DNA of 64,000 bases, from assembly GCA_029747015.1 (NCBI GenBank), contig JAKOGI010000057.1:572501-636500 (forward strand). Direction: 5' to 3'. Below the pieces are notes generated by a model. It was not told the DNA's origin. It worked only from the letters and a program-made list of their open reading frames with translations, and did no database searches. Below are positions 31,585 through 42,924 of this stretch, one piece after another (position 1 is the first letter of the stretch; every line of letters starts with the position of its first letter). Made by a program: the position numbers and the translations under genes. This DNA is from Carnegiea gigantea (Eukaryota > Streptophyta > Magnoliopsida > Caryophyllales > Cactaceae).

Positions 31585-32863
31585 TGATAAACCTCTGTTT
31601 TACACACTTTTAGGCATGACTTTTACCTCTCATCTCGGCGGTTTCTGGTATAATTTCGAGAGTTTAGGGGTCGATTACTCATACTTTACCTCAAATCTAC
31701 CTAAAAATTGTGTTTTTGTGTTTACAGGAGTTTGATTTGAATAAATGAGGAAAACAAGCCAATGCCGTGCCGAATGGGAGCAAAAAGGGCAATATTGAGC
31801 TAAAAGCACGGTGGCCCCATGCCAGGCGGCATGAGCATGCCACCCACGGAAAGAAGAAAAGGTGAACCAGAGGAGTGGCACGGTGTCCCCGTGCCATGTG
31901 GCACGACCGTGCCACTTTAGTCCCTGTTGTTTTATCGTGTTTCGGCGTTGTAGTTGAGGAGTTTTTTTCCTGCTATTTTTTTCCTCTCTCGAAAATAGGC
32001 GATTTTAGGACTTCTAGGTTTCATCTTTTGTTGTTATTGAATTCAAGGCCTAAGATCGAATTTGGTTTTACGCTTTTAGTAGATTGTCACTGCAGATTAT
32101 ACAGAGTATACTCTTCTACCTTTTCTTTTACGTTTTAATTCAAGTTTCGTACTTTTTGGCATGTTTGCGTTCTTGATTGAGATTATGATTAGAATGATGT
32201 TTAGTGGCTAAATTTCTTAATCTTGGATTGGGTGTAGCCCCTATGATATGATTAGGATTGTTATCCTAGGTTTTTGTGAATTTACGCACATATTATAATT
32301 GAACTCTCACTTAGCATGCCAGGTGTTTGATGAATTGCCTGAGGGGGGTAAATTCATGTTCGTAATTAGGGTTTAGGAGATTAATGAAAGTTAGGTACTT
32401 TACTTAGAGTGGCTTTGTGAGCGATTGAATCTCTTAACATGAAAATAGTTAGGGTTTCAATTGGGAATTAGGATTACACAATCTTGTGGTCTTGCGACTC
32501 TAGTTTCATGAAAATAGATAACTAGAGCAGCCTGATTAGTCTAATGACCTTTGAGAGAAGGCGTAGATGCTTTTAACTGGTAATCATTCCATTTCAGTTG
32601 TGTTGCATGCGGATTCACATGACCTACTTTATATTCCAATGGACATCATAGTGTGGTGAACCCCAATCCAGGATCCTCACCATTACTGATCTAGATTTAA
32701 CAGAATTAGAATTAGGTAAACCTACTTCACTAGACTTTAGCCTAGATTGAGTGTTAAAGGTTGATTCGATGGTTGAGAACAAGTTCCTCGTAGATACGAC
32801 CCGTACTTGCCTTTGCTAACTACAACCGGTACCTTGCACTTGCGGTATATTTTTAACTCAACA
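31585..32863 (+). repeat. Solo LTR distantly related to the TR-GAG family (1279 bp)
   Basis: TGATAAACC...AACTCAACA is flanked by the perfect 5-bp duplication GTCAA (31580-31584, 32864-32868), so this is one LTR left after recombination. It shares the order of landmarks with the LTRs of copies A-C: an early TAAACC/TTTACC segment, a GGCACGG/CCGTGCC dyad block (31806-31916), a mid-region TGCCTGAGG..TTTCATG-like segment, and a terminal GACC...ACCTTGCACTTG phrase. Overall identity is low, so it is a different subfamily. Confidence 0.75.
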
Positions 32864-32868
32864 GTCAA

Positions 32869-32962
32869 CTAGCTTAGCTGGTAAAATTTCTACGAGTTGT
32901 TATTAGATTGGATTCAAATCGAACCGATATCAACCTTTGCACCTCATTTACATGGGGAAAAA
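32869..32962 (+). mobile_element. tRNA-derived SINE fragment
   Basis: TAGCTTAGCTGG (32870-32881) matches the polymerase III A box (TRGCNNAGYNGG), and GGATTCAAATC (32910-32920) matches a B box. They are about 30 bp apart as in tRNA genes. A 10-11 base A run follows at 32948. Removing the solo LTR joins this to GGGGGT at 31574-31579, so the solo LTR lies in the SINE head. Confidence 0.5.
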
Positions 32963-33241
32963 AAAAAATAACAACAATGCATGAAATGATTTCCCTTTAA
33001 AGACATCATGATTGATTAGCAGCAACAACCTTATCGGAACAGATGGAATAATATGCACTTTTATTTTGTTTAAGATATTACTACAATTTGATCCATGATA
33101 TACACAAGTTCCTTTAAATATTTATTTGAAAATGCTAGACATATATAGTTGTTATCTCTTTGTCTCCAGGTTTTCTTGTAAATTTCATATATGAGCCACG
33201 TACTAATTTTCCTATAAGAGTTAATTATATATTCTTTTTCA
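32963..33241. other. Unassigned stretch
   Basis: AT-rich, no supportable gene or repeat. Confidence 0.4.
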
Positions 33242-33420
33242 TCAAAGATGAGCTCTTCCACTTGCAAGGGGAAAAGGGGTAAGCAAGTCTTTGCAAGTGG
33301 TGGGGCTTGAACCCTTAACCTCCCATTTGAAAGATGAGTACGTAAAAAGTTTTACACACACGTGCGCTACTGCGTGTGTGTACAACTGTACATACATAAA
33401 TGAGAATTCGTGTCCAAAAA
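33242..33420 (-). mobile_element. Possible second SINE, minus strand
   Basis: The minus strand reads GGGTTCAAGCCCC (33302-33314), a good polymerase III B box, in a context (CTCCCATTTG..GGTTAAGGGTTCAAGCCCC) common in plant SINEs. The A box region is degenerate. Confidence 0.4.
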
Positions 33421-33624
33421 AAATAAATTTCAATCCGACCTCAATTGCTCCGTATTGCAAAAGAAACCGCCTTTGCCACTGCTTGCTCTCTTCTTCATAA
33501 CCTATTATGTGAGATCCGCTAATCCTGATACTTAACTGTCGCTACAATTGCGTTAGAGTTTAGTTTGGTTTATTTTTTGGTGTTTTTTGTGTGTCTTTCT
33601 TTGTGGTTCCAGGATGAACTCTAC
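33421..33624. other. Short flank before the Tat element
   Basis: No gene or repeat recognised. It ends with the TSD CAATG (33625-33629). Confidence 0.4.
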
Positions 33625-33629
33625 CAATG

Positions 33630-35039
33630 TGTATGATCTATCTCCCCGATGGTGCAATCCCCCATGAATAGTTTAACTACCGCTTTGCTGGAGGTGTTTT
33701 ATTGTTTTTTATTTATTTTGAAATTGGCTGTTAATTATATTTTTTTTATAAAATCATAAGTTAGCAAACTTATAGGGCTAGATCAGAAAACTAGTCTCAT
33801 ATCCTGATCTAGGAAACGACTAGTTCCGGGCTAGGATCAGGCACATCTGTCTAAACTTGATCCCTACCGGTGATTACCGTCTGATCTAGGATCAGGTAGC
33901 CTGCCTGATCCAGGAACCTGACCGGTTCCTCGACCAGAGCAGGGGCCAATTACTGGTCCAAATAGTCTCACTGGCTTGGATCATAACCATTTTGCTGAAA
34001 ATAAAAATACGAAAAGAAAGAATATGAGATAAGAAAATGATTAAAAAACAAAAGTAATTACAATTATGCAATTAATAGAATTGCTAGTGAGTTTTAAGGA
34101 AAACTTACAAACCATATCTCTTTTCAAAGCGAATCATACTGATTGGACAAATTGATTCTGCTTGAAAAGGTTTTCAAAAAGACCCCCGAACAATCCCTAG
34201 TGTGGGGACCAATTTTGACTGCTTAGTCTTGAACTAAGGATCCAGATTTGACGGCGAAGGTACGATTATGGGATGGGATGCATCAATCATTGCTTGTCAT
34301 CACTAATGACATCTACTAAATAGGTACAACCTTTAGTCTAGCCATGCCAAAAATAAAATAAATAATTTACAGCAGGTGGCCCTAACTAAGGATTACATTT
34401 TATTGATTATGAAATTAAAATAAAAAGAAACTAAATAGAAGAGGTGGAAAATGACTTTGTACTTCGGACAACCCACCTGATTACTTAGGGAGTCCGATGA
34501 AGTGATTAATCCTTAATACTAGAGGGGAGACTCGAGACTTGACCACACTGGTAAAAATCTCCTCACAATCTCTCGATTACTCTTGTTTTTCTAATGTGCG
34601 AATGATCTCTCTAATCAACTTGATGCCCTTAACCCTTTGGGGCACCCCTTTTTATACGTGATAATTAGACTGATTCAACATAAGAAAAGGATACCAACTC
34701 CTAATCCTATTAGACTTGATCTAAATAAGTTTTACCAATTCTATTTGGATTCTGTTTTAATTAGATGTGTCAGGTTAATTATTCCCAATTAAAAATTGAC
34801 TAATTAACTTGGACATGGACTTAGGGGAGGAAAAAAGAAGAAAGAAATTGGCCCGCTTTCCCATGGTGACTGGCCAGCTTCCAGGCCTAGTGGGGCTTAC
34901 TGACTCATGCTATTACTTTTAGTTGAACTCCTATTTTTATTTTTATTAATTACTTCATTGGGTCTCCGGTTTTATAGTTGCGATACGTTTCTTCGTCATT
35001 GGCAATTAAAAGTAGGATTGCCATTTTTAGGCATCTATA
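33630..35039 (-). repeat. Tat element 3' LTR (1410 bp)
   Basis: Starts TGTATGATC and ends GGCATCTATA (CA mutated to TA). Contains several dispersed GATC(C/T)AGGA / GATCAGG phrases at 33780-33990, shared with the 5' LTR. Confidence 0.9.
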
Positions 35040-35055
35040 GTTGCCCCCCACTTTG
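35040..35055 (-). other. Tat element polypurine tract
   Basis: The minus strand reads AAAGTGGGGGGCAAC directly against the 3' LTR. Confidence 0.82.
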
Positions 35056-35099
35056 ATCGAGCTTGGGCAAGGCAAAGGTTAAAGTAAGTGCATAAATTT

Positions 35100-35570
35100 T
35101 ACCTTGACTTGGACGCTTGAAGAATTTGGAGTCTTGAAGCCCACCCACTCTTGTTGGGATAGAGATGAATGTTGAATTGTCTGAATCTTTATTGCTACTG
35201 TATCTGAAAGTTTGACGCCTTTCCACTCTCATCAGATAGAGATGAATGTTTGAAATGTCTGAACGTTGACCACTACTAGATCTGAAAGTATGCCTATGCA
35301 TTCTAGTCGAGATAGAGATAAATGTTGAAATGTTTGAAATTTGATTGCTACTGGATCTAAAAGTCCAACGCCTACCCACTTTTATCAGGATAGAGACAAA
35401 TGTTGAAATGTCTAAGCTTTGACTGCTGCTAGATTTGAAAGTCCGATGCCTATCCACTATCGTCAGGATAAATACGAATGTTAAAATGAACTTTGACCGC
35501 CACTGGATCTGAAAGTCTGATGCATATCTACTCTCATTGGGATAGAAACAAATGTTGAATTTGATGATTT
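35100..35570 (-). repeat. ~77-bp tandem array in the Tat 3' untranslated region
   Basis: The phrase GATAGAGA(T/C)(G/A)AATGTTGAAATGT recurs at 35158, 35235, 35311, 35389, 35467 and 35541, with steps of 77, 76, 78, 78 and 74 bp. Each unit also holds CTACTGGATCTGAAAGTC. The array keeps one minus-strand frame open (35035-35457), which is a repeat artefact and not a gene. Arrays at this position are known from the hypervariable 3' UTRs of Tat/Ogre elements. Confidence 0.88.
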
Positions 35571-38500
35571 TATCCTTTTTGCCAGATTAGCGGATTTCCG
35601 TATGCTGGAGCAGCGGACCTTTTGTCGGTCTACAAGCTAATGATTTATGATCTTCTTAAAGACTCCTGCCTAAGTATTTGTTGACATTCCATCTATTTCT
35701 ATTCTTATCTTTGTTGGCACATGTTGATGAACCAATTGGATCCCCTCTCTTGCCACTTGTTTCTCTTGGTCTGCCACTTGGTTTGATACATGGAAAGACA
35801 GTATTTATAGCCTCAACTAGCTTAGAAAACCAACTGGTTCCCCCCTTGACAATCACTTTCTCTTTCTTTCTTATTTTTTGCTCTTTTGACTAGATAATGC
35901 ATGGGAAAGATTCCCTCTAGGGAACTGCTTAGGTCCCTAGGCCTTGTTTTTTGCTCTTTTCCATCTTGGATTCTTATCAATTGAATTGCCCAAAGCTTTC
36001 ATGCATGGGGAAGGGTATCAATTGAGTCCCCATACTAACAACTTTGATTTTCTTCTTTGTTTTTATGCTCATTGGATGCTTGAATTTTTGTAATCTTCCC
36101 CTTGACATAGATGTCGGTCGGTTTTCCTAGGTGTGGCTCTTCTTTTTTTTTTTTTCCTTTTGCTTTCTTTCTCTTGCTTTTGAGTGTTTTGTTTGCGTGC
36201 TCTTTGGCAAGGCACCTTCAAATGGAGCAAAGCTGGTTTCCACCTTTTTTCGCTTGCCTACTTCTTCTGTAAACAACTCCCTTTAGCCTTGTATAAGTCA
36301 CACAATCCTCCTTTGTTGCTTTCAAGCACGTTCTTACTATCTTCCACGTTCTCATTTCACTCATAGTTATGTTTTTGAAAAATCATAAGAAGTGCTCATC
36401 CACCCCATAGGGAAGTATTGAAAGTAAGGCTTCCTCAAGACTCTTTTATTATTGAAAGAGCATGGAGGCATAGATGCTGATCGTCATGCATCTAGTCATG
36501 CTGCCGTAAATGTTGTAAGTGTTCTTCTAACTAGTTGTTTTCTTATTTCCATCTAATGTGGATCTAATATGGTTTTTTCACTTTTTCCTTTTCAAGATGA
36601 TTTAATTAGGGATGTCAGTGCCCCCAGAAAGTTCGTGATAGAGCTAGGCCCTCGAGAGGTTAGATTTAGGTCATTGTGGAAAATGCAGGATTCGATGCCT
36701 TTATTTCGCATTAATTGGAGTAGTGGACTTAACTGATTGCTTTATTACTCGTAAAGTGGTTAAGAGATTTGGGATACCCACAAAACCTTTCATCTTTTCT
36801 TTGGTTAGATGACTATACCTTCTTTTTTGGTTTCATCGTACTAATAGCTATTGGTTTCACAAGAGAGCCACTAGTATATCAAGAGGATTTCCACACTCCC
36901 TTGATGAATAGTCTTAGTTAATTCTTACTCTTCTTTTTAGCAAGACTATCTTTTGTGAGCTTGATAATCATTGTCACTTTCATTATTTAGTTAACTGGGT
37001 TAACCTAAATTGAGTAAGATACCTGAATTGGGGAATTCTCACGTATTCCATCTTAATATGAATTGGGCACTTTCATGCGGCTATCAATGCTCTAGGCATG
37101 GTAAGGTCATTTTTATATTGTAAAATAACGCAAGGAAGAGTTTTCTTTTAAACTCTGATTTTTGTAGGCCAACTTTCATCCATAGAGGAATTGTGTTCTC
37201 TTTGTTGAGGTTGAAGCTGCTCAATCCTATCTCCAATGCAAGCTCCTTATACAAGGACCTTTTAGCTAAACCTTGCACTTGGCTGAGGCTTACTCCCCAA
37301 ATTGTAAACCACTGTCCTCTGTTTAGGACCCACCTCAGTTTATGTTCTATATGAGAACTCTTACCCTTGAAGTCATGGCGGAGATGAAGAAGGCATTCAT
37401 TTCATTGACTATAAGGACCACAATGGCGATTGTGTAGCTTATGCACCCTTTTTTTATGCCAATTTATGGAATTCCCGGTTTGCAGGTGATAGTTGCTGGG
37501 GCACTTATACTAAGTTTGAACATTGAGGTGCCTAGAGAAGAGGATGAGGCAACTTATGTAGAGATTCCGATGGTTCCTGAATCGGAGTGCCCATAACTCC
37601 TATTTCCTCCTACTTTTACTGAGATAAGTGTGCTACTTATCTTACTTGCCATGAGTTGATCTGCAACTCTTCTAACTATTTCCTCCCCTTCAGTATAACC
37701 GCCAGTAGTCTGGGTTAAAATTGTGTCATTTCCACTTTTTACGGATGGAAGTTGTGAACCTTTTCTCCTGTCATCATCCTCGGACTAATGTGGTGAGATT
37801 TCCTTCTTATGCTGGGATTGTATTTTATTTCTCACTCCTACTTGACTCCTCCTTATTTATGTCGTAGGGACTTGAAGAAGATGTTCAATCTTAGAGGTCT
37901 TGTGCTTCTCAATCTACAAGATGTTCTTCTATCAGAGCGCGAGATGTCCCTGAGTCTTCTCATGCTCAAGGAGAGAGTCCACATCCAGAGTCGCCGTTAA
38001 AGGTAGAACCGCTCCAAATTTACAATCCTGTGGATCCTTAAGCTCTGTCTACTTCATTAGGAGAACCTTGTGTGCCTTGTATTTTGTATGGTGATTCTTC
38101 CTCCAGAGTAATGCATGATTATCCTTCTCATCATTCTTGGCCCCTGAGGGCAACCCTTATACTAATGTAGGCACTAGTTGTGCTTCAATTGATTTTGAAT
38201 ATGCTTCTAGTTATGTCAACTACTTCTTTGTGAAAGTAACAATGGGTTCCCAGATAATCAGTAGGGGTAGTTTATTAGGTATATATATAATGCATTGACT
38301 ATTACTCTATAATTTCACTTTTCATGTGATGCTAATGCAAAAATTTTATGCATGCTTATAATGACTCTGATACACATTAGCACCCACTCCCCTCAAAAAT
38401 AAAAAGACGTAAAAGAGAAAAGGACATAATAAGTATCTAGAGAGCATTGTGGTCCTAAATAATAGTCCAAATGTTTATTGAATAATATCTAATGTTATAA

Positions 38501-38756
38501 TCAACTGAAATCCTCAATTCAGGCTAGGGAGAATATTAAAATCAAAGCACCAGTGCCCCAGTAGCAGACGTGGATACCAGCTAATATCCTCGTACTGGGC
38601 CTCGTTGTTGAGTCTTACTTGATCTTTGATGCTTCGCTAAGCCCAATTTGGATTTGGTCGTTGACCCAATTGCAAGCCAGTACCAAGGCTGATTTCTACT
38701 TGGATTTGGCTTGCTTTTCTGTAGCTATAAATTAAGGCTACATATGTTCTGAATTT
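35571..38756 (-). other. Tat 3' region, no gene recognised
   Basis: About 3.2 kb inside the element between the tandem array and the antisense pseudogene. Short frames occur on both strands but none carries a domain I can name. Some plus-strand pieces (37.8-38.2 kb) might be upstream exonic parts of the antisense frame. Confidence 0.4.
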
Positions 38757-39905
38757 TGACCAATTCACAGTGAGATTTTCTGAGCTGAAAAATAGCTACC
38801 ATGTTATTGAGAAGATGTTGAGTTTCTAGCTCCTTTCCCTTAATGATGCAGATAAGCATGACCTTAAGAATTTCCTAAATAGTTTTCTTAGCTTGTGCCA
38901 GGTTAAAATTTCCAGAACCTCGTTAGAGCTCTTGCCACTTTTTGGGATCCTGAATTCCATGTCTTCCATTTTAGGAAGCGTGAACTATGCCCATTAGTGG
39001 AGGAGTTTAATGCTATCCTGGCTTCCCGCTCTATTGCCCCCTTGTTTTACCAAACACTTCTAGGAGCTTTTCTTCTCTCTATAGTTGTTTTTAGGTTTAG
39101 ATGATGAGGAAGTGGCTACCATATTATTTAGGGATGAGGTAGACTTTGTTGTCTTACTTTCTTATCTTCAAAACAATGGTCGAGCTATTGATGATGTCTT
39201 TAGGTGTTTAGGCTACCTTCATGTGTCTCCTTGGGGCGTTCCTATTCGTGGGTAGTACTGTGAATATAGGTCATGTGACTTTGTTGGGTGTAGCCAAGGC
39301 CATTCCTTGGGAGTTAACTCCTATGCCACTCATTGTTATTAATACTACCTTATGTCTGGACCACATTCATCATCACTCGGATCAATATTCTTGGGTAACC
39401 CACTGCTGCTGTAGGTAACATGTTAGGCCTAGGAGTATGGCCAGTTCCTTTCCTGGGCTTTTTCCTCTTGTTTTTTTTTTTTGTTTCTTTTTTGTCTTGT
39501 TTATGTTCTGTCTCTTTGTTCTTTTTCTTTTTTCAAAAAAAAAAGTGAGGACCCAGAAGATGTCTTCTTGCGCCTCACTGATTTGTCTTTTATCCCATTA
39601 GCATGTAGATTTGGCTACTGGAGCACCTGAGACTAATAGAGATCCCAAGGAATGTAAACACATACCTAGCCTCACAGAGACTGTACAAAGATCAATATAA
39701 GGCGAGCTGGACTAGCTTCTTCGAGATAGACTCTCCCTTCCGTTGGGTCGTCTGATGGTGGTGCATGCGTCAATTTGTTCTAACGTGGAGACATTCATCC
39801 ATAGCTATCTCGTCGACTTATTTGACGAGACCTATTATTTCCCAAACAAGGTTATAAGACAATGTGGTCATAGGCAATGCATCCTTGTAGTCCCCAAGAC
39901 CTGTA
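38757..39905 (+). pseudogene. Plant mobile domain (PMD, aminotransferase-like) pseudogene, antisense to the Tat element
   Basis: The plus strand at about 38925-39080 reads ALATFWDPEFHVFHF followed by ELCPLVEEFNAILA. This is the signature opening of the plant mobile domain (FWDP..HVF.F...E..PT.EE...L). Further pieces follow in order: DEEVATILF; AFLFVGSTVNIGHVTLLGVA at 39.23 kb; IWLLEHLRL at 39.61 kb, with LYKDQYKASWTSFFEI; and TYYFPNKVIRQCGHRQCI at 39.83 kb. Together they cover most of the domain. At least two frameshifts and four stops break it. It lies between the integrase end and the 3' LTR, on the strand opposite to pol. PMD proteins occur both as host genes (MAIN/MAIL family in silencing and genome stability) and in transposons; here position and orientation mark it as an element-borne antisense frame. 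Confidence 0.75.
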
Positions 39906-40529
39906 ACAGTGAATACTCTTGTATCAAGTCTTGAAAGGACTGTTGGCTGCGTCTTCCTATCATTGCGATGTCATCTGTCCCATACTCTCTGTGCGTCTTC
40001 GAGTAGCATCTTAAGTGGATGACTGGAATCTAATGTAAGGAAGGCTATTTATGTTAATCTAGTTTCTACTAAGAAAGGGATAACTGGGGATGACTCATCT
40101 TAAAGCGGAAAGAAAAGTGTAAATGATCCTACCTCGCAAAAGACAGCCCTCCCCAGTTATAAAGGATAAGAAATTAAAGAAAGATGAAGAATTTCAGCTT
40201 TGCCTCTTATATGTTTTGTTTTTAGAATAAAGTTTAATGCTTTTTCATAGTAGTGCGCTACTAGGACTCTTGCTTCGAGTTATATGCTCTTAAAACCTTG
40301 AATGGTGATAAAGTATCAATTTTACTACCACTACCATTAAAAGTCCCTGATACTCTTAAATGCATAGCAATTTTCCTTTGGGTCTGGCCCAATATGCCAT
40401 AAGAGTGACCCAGCCTGAACTTGCAGGGTACCCGGTTTGATTCTTTCAGGATGTATCGGTCAGTTTCCCAGCAATTAGGCTACTACGCTTACTCCCTTGT
40501 AGCATGGCAATTTACTAGTGTTCTCATTT
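39906..40529. other. Spacer between PMD pseudogene and integrase end
   Basis: No domain recognised on either strand. It is the convergent junction between the two opposing coding remnants. Confidence 0.4.
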
Positions 40530-41462
40530 TTTCCTTTTTCTACAACTGATATCCAATTAGGTTGGGCCATTAAGGCTTCCTACGTATTCGAAACACAGAA
40601 TCAAGCCTTCATAGTTCATTACACATTTTTGTGTAGGTCTTGGATCGGCCTTGTGAACCTATTATGGGTTCAACTAATAGTCTCCTGTGGAAATATGGTC
40701 TTGATAATGTATGAACCTAACCAATCAGGCCTGAGTTTTCTTCTTGAATCCTATATTAGTGGCCTTATCTCTTTCAAAACCAAATCACCCTCTTGTAGAT
40801 CCTTTTCTTTAACCTTCTTATTTGAAGCTCTTAAGATTTGGGCTTGGTAAATCTGACTTTGTGTAATGCCCTTAATCTCCTCTCTCTTAGCATTACCAAC
40901 TCTTCATATCGAGCTCTTTCGCCCAATCTGATTCTAGGATTTGGCTTTCAACAATCACTTGAGCTAGGATATTGATATTTCTATGGAGAGAACTACCACC
41001 ATTCTGTATACAAGGGAGTATAGAGTTGCTGCTGTGGAAGTACGAATTGACGTCTTATACCCCCAAAGAGCGAATGGGAGTTTATTACATTACTCCTTAT
41101 ATTTTTCGACCATCTTTTCAATTATTTGTTGGTGGTTTTTATTGGTTGCTTCAACAGCTTAATTTGCCTGAGGACGACATGGGACGACTTATGATGCTGA
41201 ATTCTATACTTTTCAAGTAAGGTTGCTACTTCCTTCTTAACGTGGCTCCCTTGATCACTTATCAATTAGCTTGGGACACCATACCTGCATTTGTTGTTAT
41301 TTAAGAGGAATTTAGGCACATTTTTGGAAGTGATTTTTGCATAAGAAGTTGTTGATACCCATTTAGTGAAGTAATCGATTGCTACAAGCACATAGTTATT
41401 CCCGCCAATTCCAGTTGGCGTAATTTTACCGATGATGTCGATTCCCTAAACTGCCAATGTAG
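40530..41462 (-). pseudogene. Tat element integrase
   Basis: The minus strand gives GIDIIGKITPTGIGG and VLVAIDYFTKW (first Asp region), then LISDQGSHVKKEV (second Asp) and AVEATNKNHQQIIEK (Glu segment). LPFALWGYKTSIRTST follows at about 41.05 kb, YSLVYRMVVVLSIE at 41.0 kb, and a C-terminal RPDWLGSYIIKTIF at 40.74 kb. The DDE order is therefore intact in outline, but several stops and frameshifts are present. The zinc-binding N-terminal domain is missing: RNase H sequence runs directly into the core at about 41463, so a deletion of several hundred bases has removed the RNase H C-terminus and the integrase N-terminus. Confidence 0.87.
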
Positions 41463-41565
41463 TTTTTTTTCAAGGCCATATAATGAGTCTCACATTCGAG
41501 GAACTTTTTACTTATATAGTATATGATCGTTTCTTCACCTTCTATTTTCTAACTTGGCATGGCCT
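41463..41565 (-). pseudogene. Tat RNase H fragment, left of copy C
   Basis: The minus strand reads GEETIIYYISKKFLECETHY, the conserved RNase H stretch (..AIYYLSKKF..CE.RY) of plant Ty3/gypsy elements. It continues the frame that ends at 46753 on the other side of copy C, so copy C inserted inside RNase H. Confidence 0.8.
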
Positions 41566-42799
41566 TGTTAGGCGATAATTTGTCGTATTTTACGAGCTTC
41601 TTTTACCTACTTTTAGCTCATATAATAATATAATCTTTAGGATTTTTACTTGTTTAATTTACTTTTGTAGGTAATAAACTTCAATCAAGCAAACCTCACG
41701 AATAAGAGTGAAGATGGACAAGAAAAGCAAAAGACGGCAAAAAAGAACGCCGGGCTGGCCGTGCCACCATGCCAAAAAATTGGCACGATGTGGTCGTGCC
41801 ATGTGGGATGGTCGTGCCTTCCCAGCACGAGGTGGCCATACCGCCTGGCACAACCGTGCCACCCCTCCCACTTGCTCGTTGGCACGATTTTCTATTTAAA
41901 CCCGTTAGGGCGTTTTTGTTCGGGACCTCTCTGGGCTCTCCTTCTGTGACTTTTTGGGAGTTCTTAGCTTAGGTTTAGCCAATAAAAACCCCTTTTAGGG
42001 GGATTAAATTAGGTTAGCTTTGTGTGTAATTTATAGAAGACGGATCGAATTCAAGATTTAATGCTAAGTTCTTCTTCTCTCTCTCTTTAATTTCATGTTT
42101 TTGAGTTTGTTTGCTAGTTCAATAGATTATTGTTTTACTTTGGTTTCAATATTTGTTTACGAATTAAAGCCTTGATCTTTGGTTGTGATTTGTTCTTGAG
42201 ATGGCCGATTGATTCTTATCTAGGCCTTTACCTAACTTGTCCATGCTTGAGTTTAGAGATTTTCCTCACGCATCTAGTGTTTGATGAAATGCTCAAAAGA
42301 GCTTTCATCTATGTTTTAGAGTAATTGATTTATGCTGAAAGGTGAGGTCAATTATCTAGTATGGGTAGAGAGAATGGCTAGTAATTAAACATGAGAATAG
42401 TCCAATTCTACTTAGATCCAGGGTTGCTACTTTTATAGTTTAATTGGGCTAATCCCATGAAAATAGGTGGTTAAAACGATTAAACTAGCCTTCGACCCTT
42501 GAGAGAGGGCTTAGATGAGCTTTGATGGTGCAATCGATCATCCCTGAATCCTAGCATAGTTTGAAAAGGTTAGGGCTTGAATTGATGAATTGGTTTATCT
42601 TAGGTTCAAATATAATCGAAGTCTTTTGTTTGTTTTAGCAGTTTAGTTCTACTTTTCCTTCACCCTCTATATTGCCTAGCTTGATACGCTTTACTTAGTT
42701 CTAGTACTTGGAAACCCAACTCTCTAAGGATGACACCCTGAGTACTCAATAATGCACCTTGCACTTCGGGTTTATAAATATTAAAACTTTTCCCTAACA
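41566..42799 (+). repeat. 5' LTR of copy C (1234 bp)
   Basis: TGTTAGGCG...CCCTAACA with intact TG/CA ends. Confidence 0.92.
41755..41899 (+). promoter_or_regulatory. LTR promoter of copy C: GGCACG dyad cluster and TATA box
   Basis: Bases 41757-41870 hold GGCCGTGCCACC, GGCACGATG, GGTCGTGCC, AGCACGAGG and AACCGTGCCACC half-sites. CTATTTAA at 41892-41899 is the TATA-like box. A CATGTG stands where copy B has the G-box CACGTG. The 3' LTR has the same layout at 45744-45847. Confidence 0.55.
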
Positions 42800-42805
42800 A
42801 GTTTT

Positions 42806-42822
42806 TGGCCCGTTATCCGGGA
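42806..42822 (+). other. Primer-binding site of copy C (decayed tRNA-Asp type)
   Basis: TGGCCCGTTATCCGGGA differs from the copy B site by small changes and one or two missing bases, at the same distance from the LTR. Confidence 0.7.
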
Positions 42823-42924
42823 ATTGGCGTTTTTCAATGTTGGAGCTTACTTGAGTATTTGAGACTAGGCTGCTATTTGAAAAAAAAAAATTATTTTTGA
42901 GAAAGAAGCCTATTTTCTATTTTC

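Noticed and set aside
35035..35457. 140-codon minus-strand frame
   Set aside because: It is the 77-bp tandem array read in one frame; it also runs up to the polypurine tract, so it is not a separate gene.
40518..40850. 110-codon plus-strand frame
   Set aside because: Antisense to the integrase C-terminus of the Tat element (RPDWLGSYIIKTIF on the minus strand).
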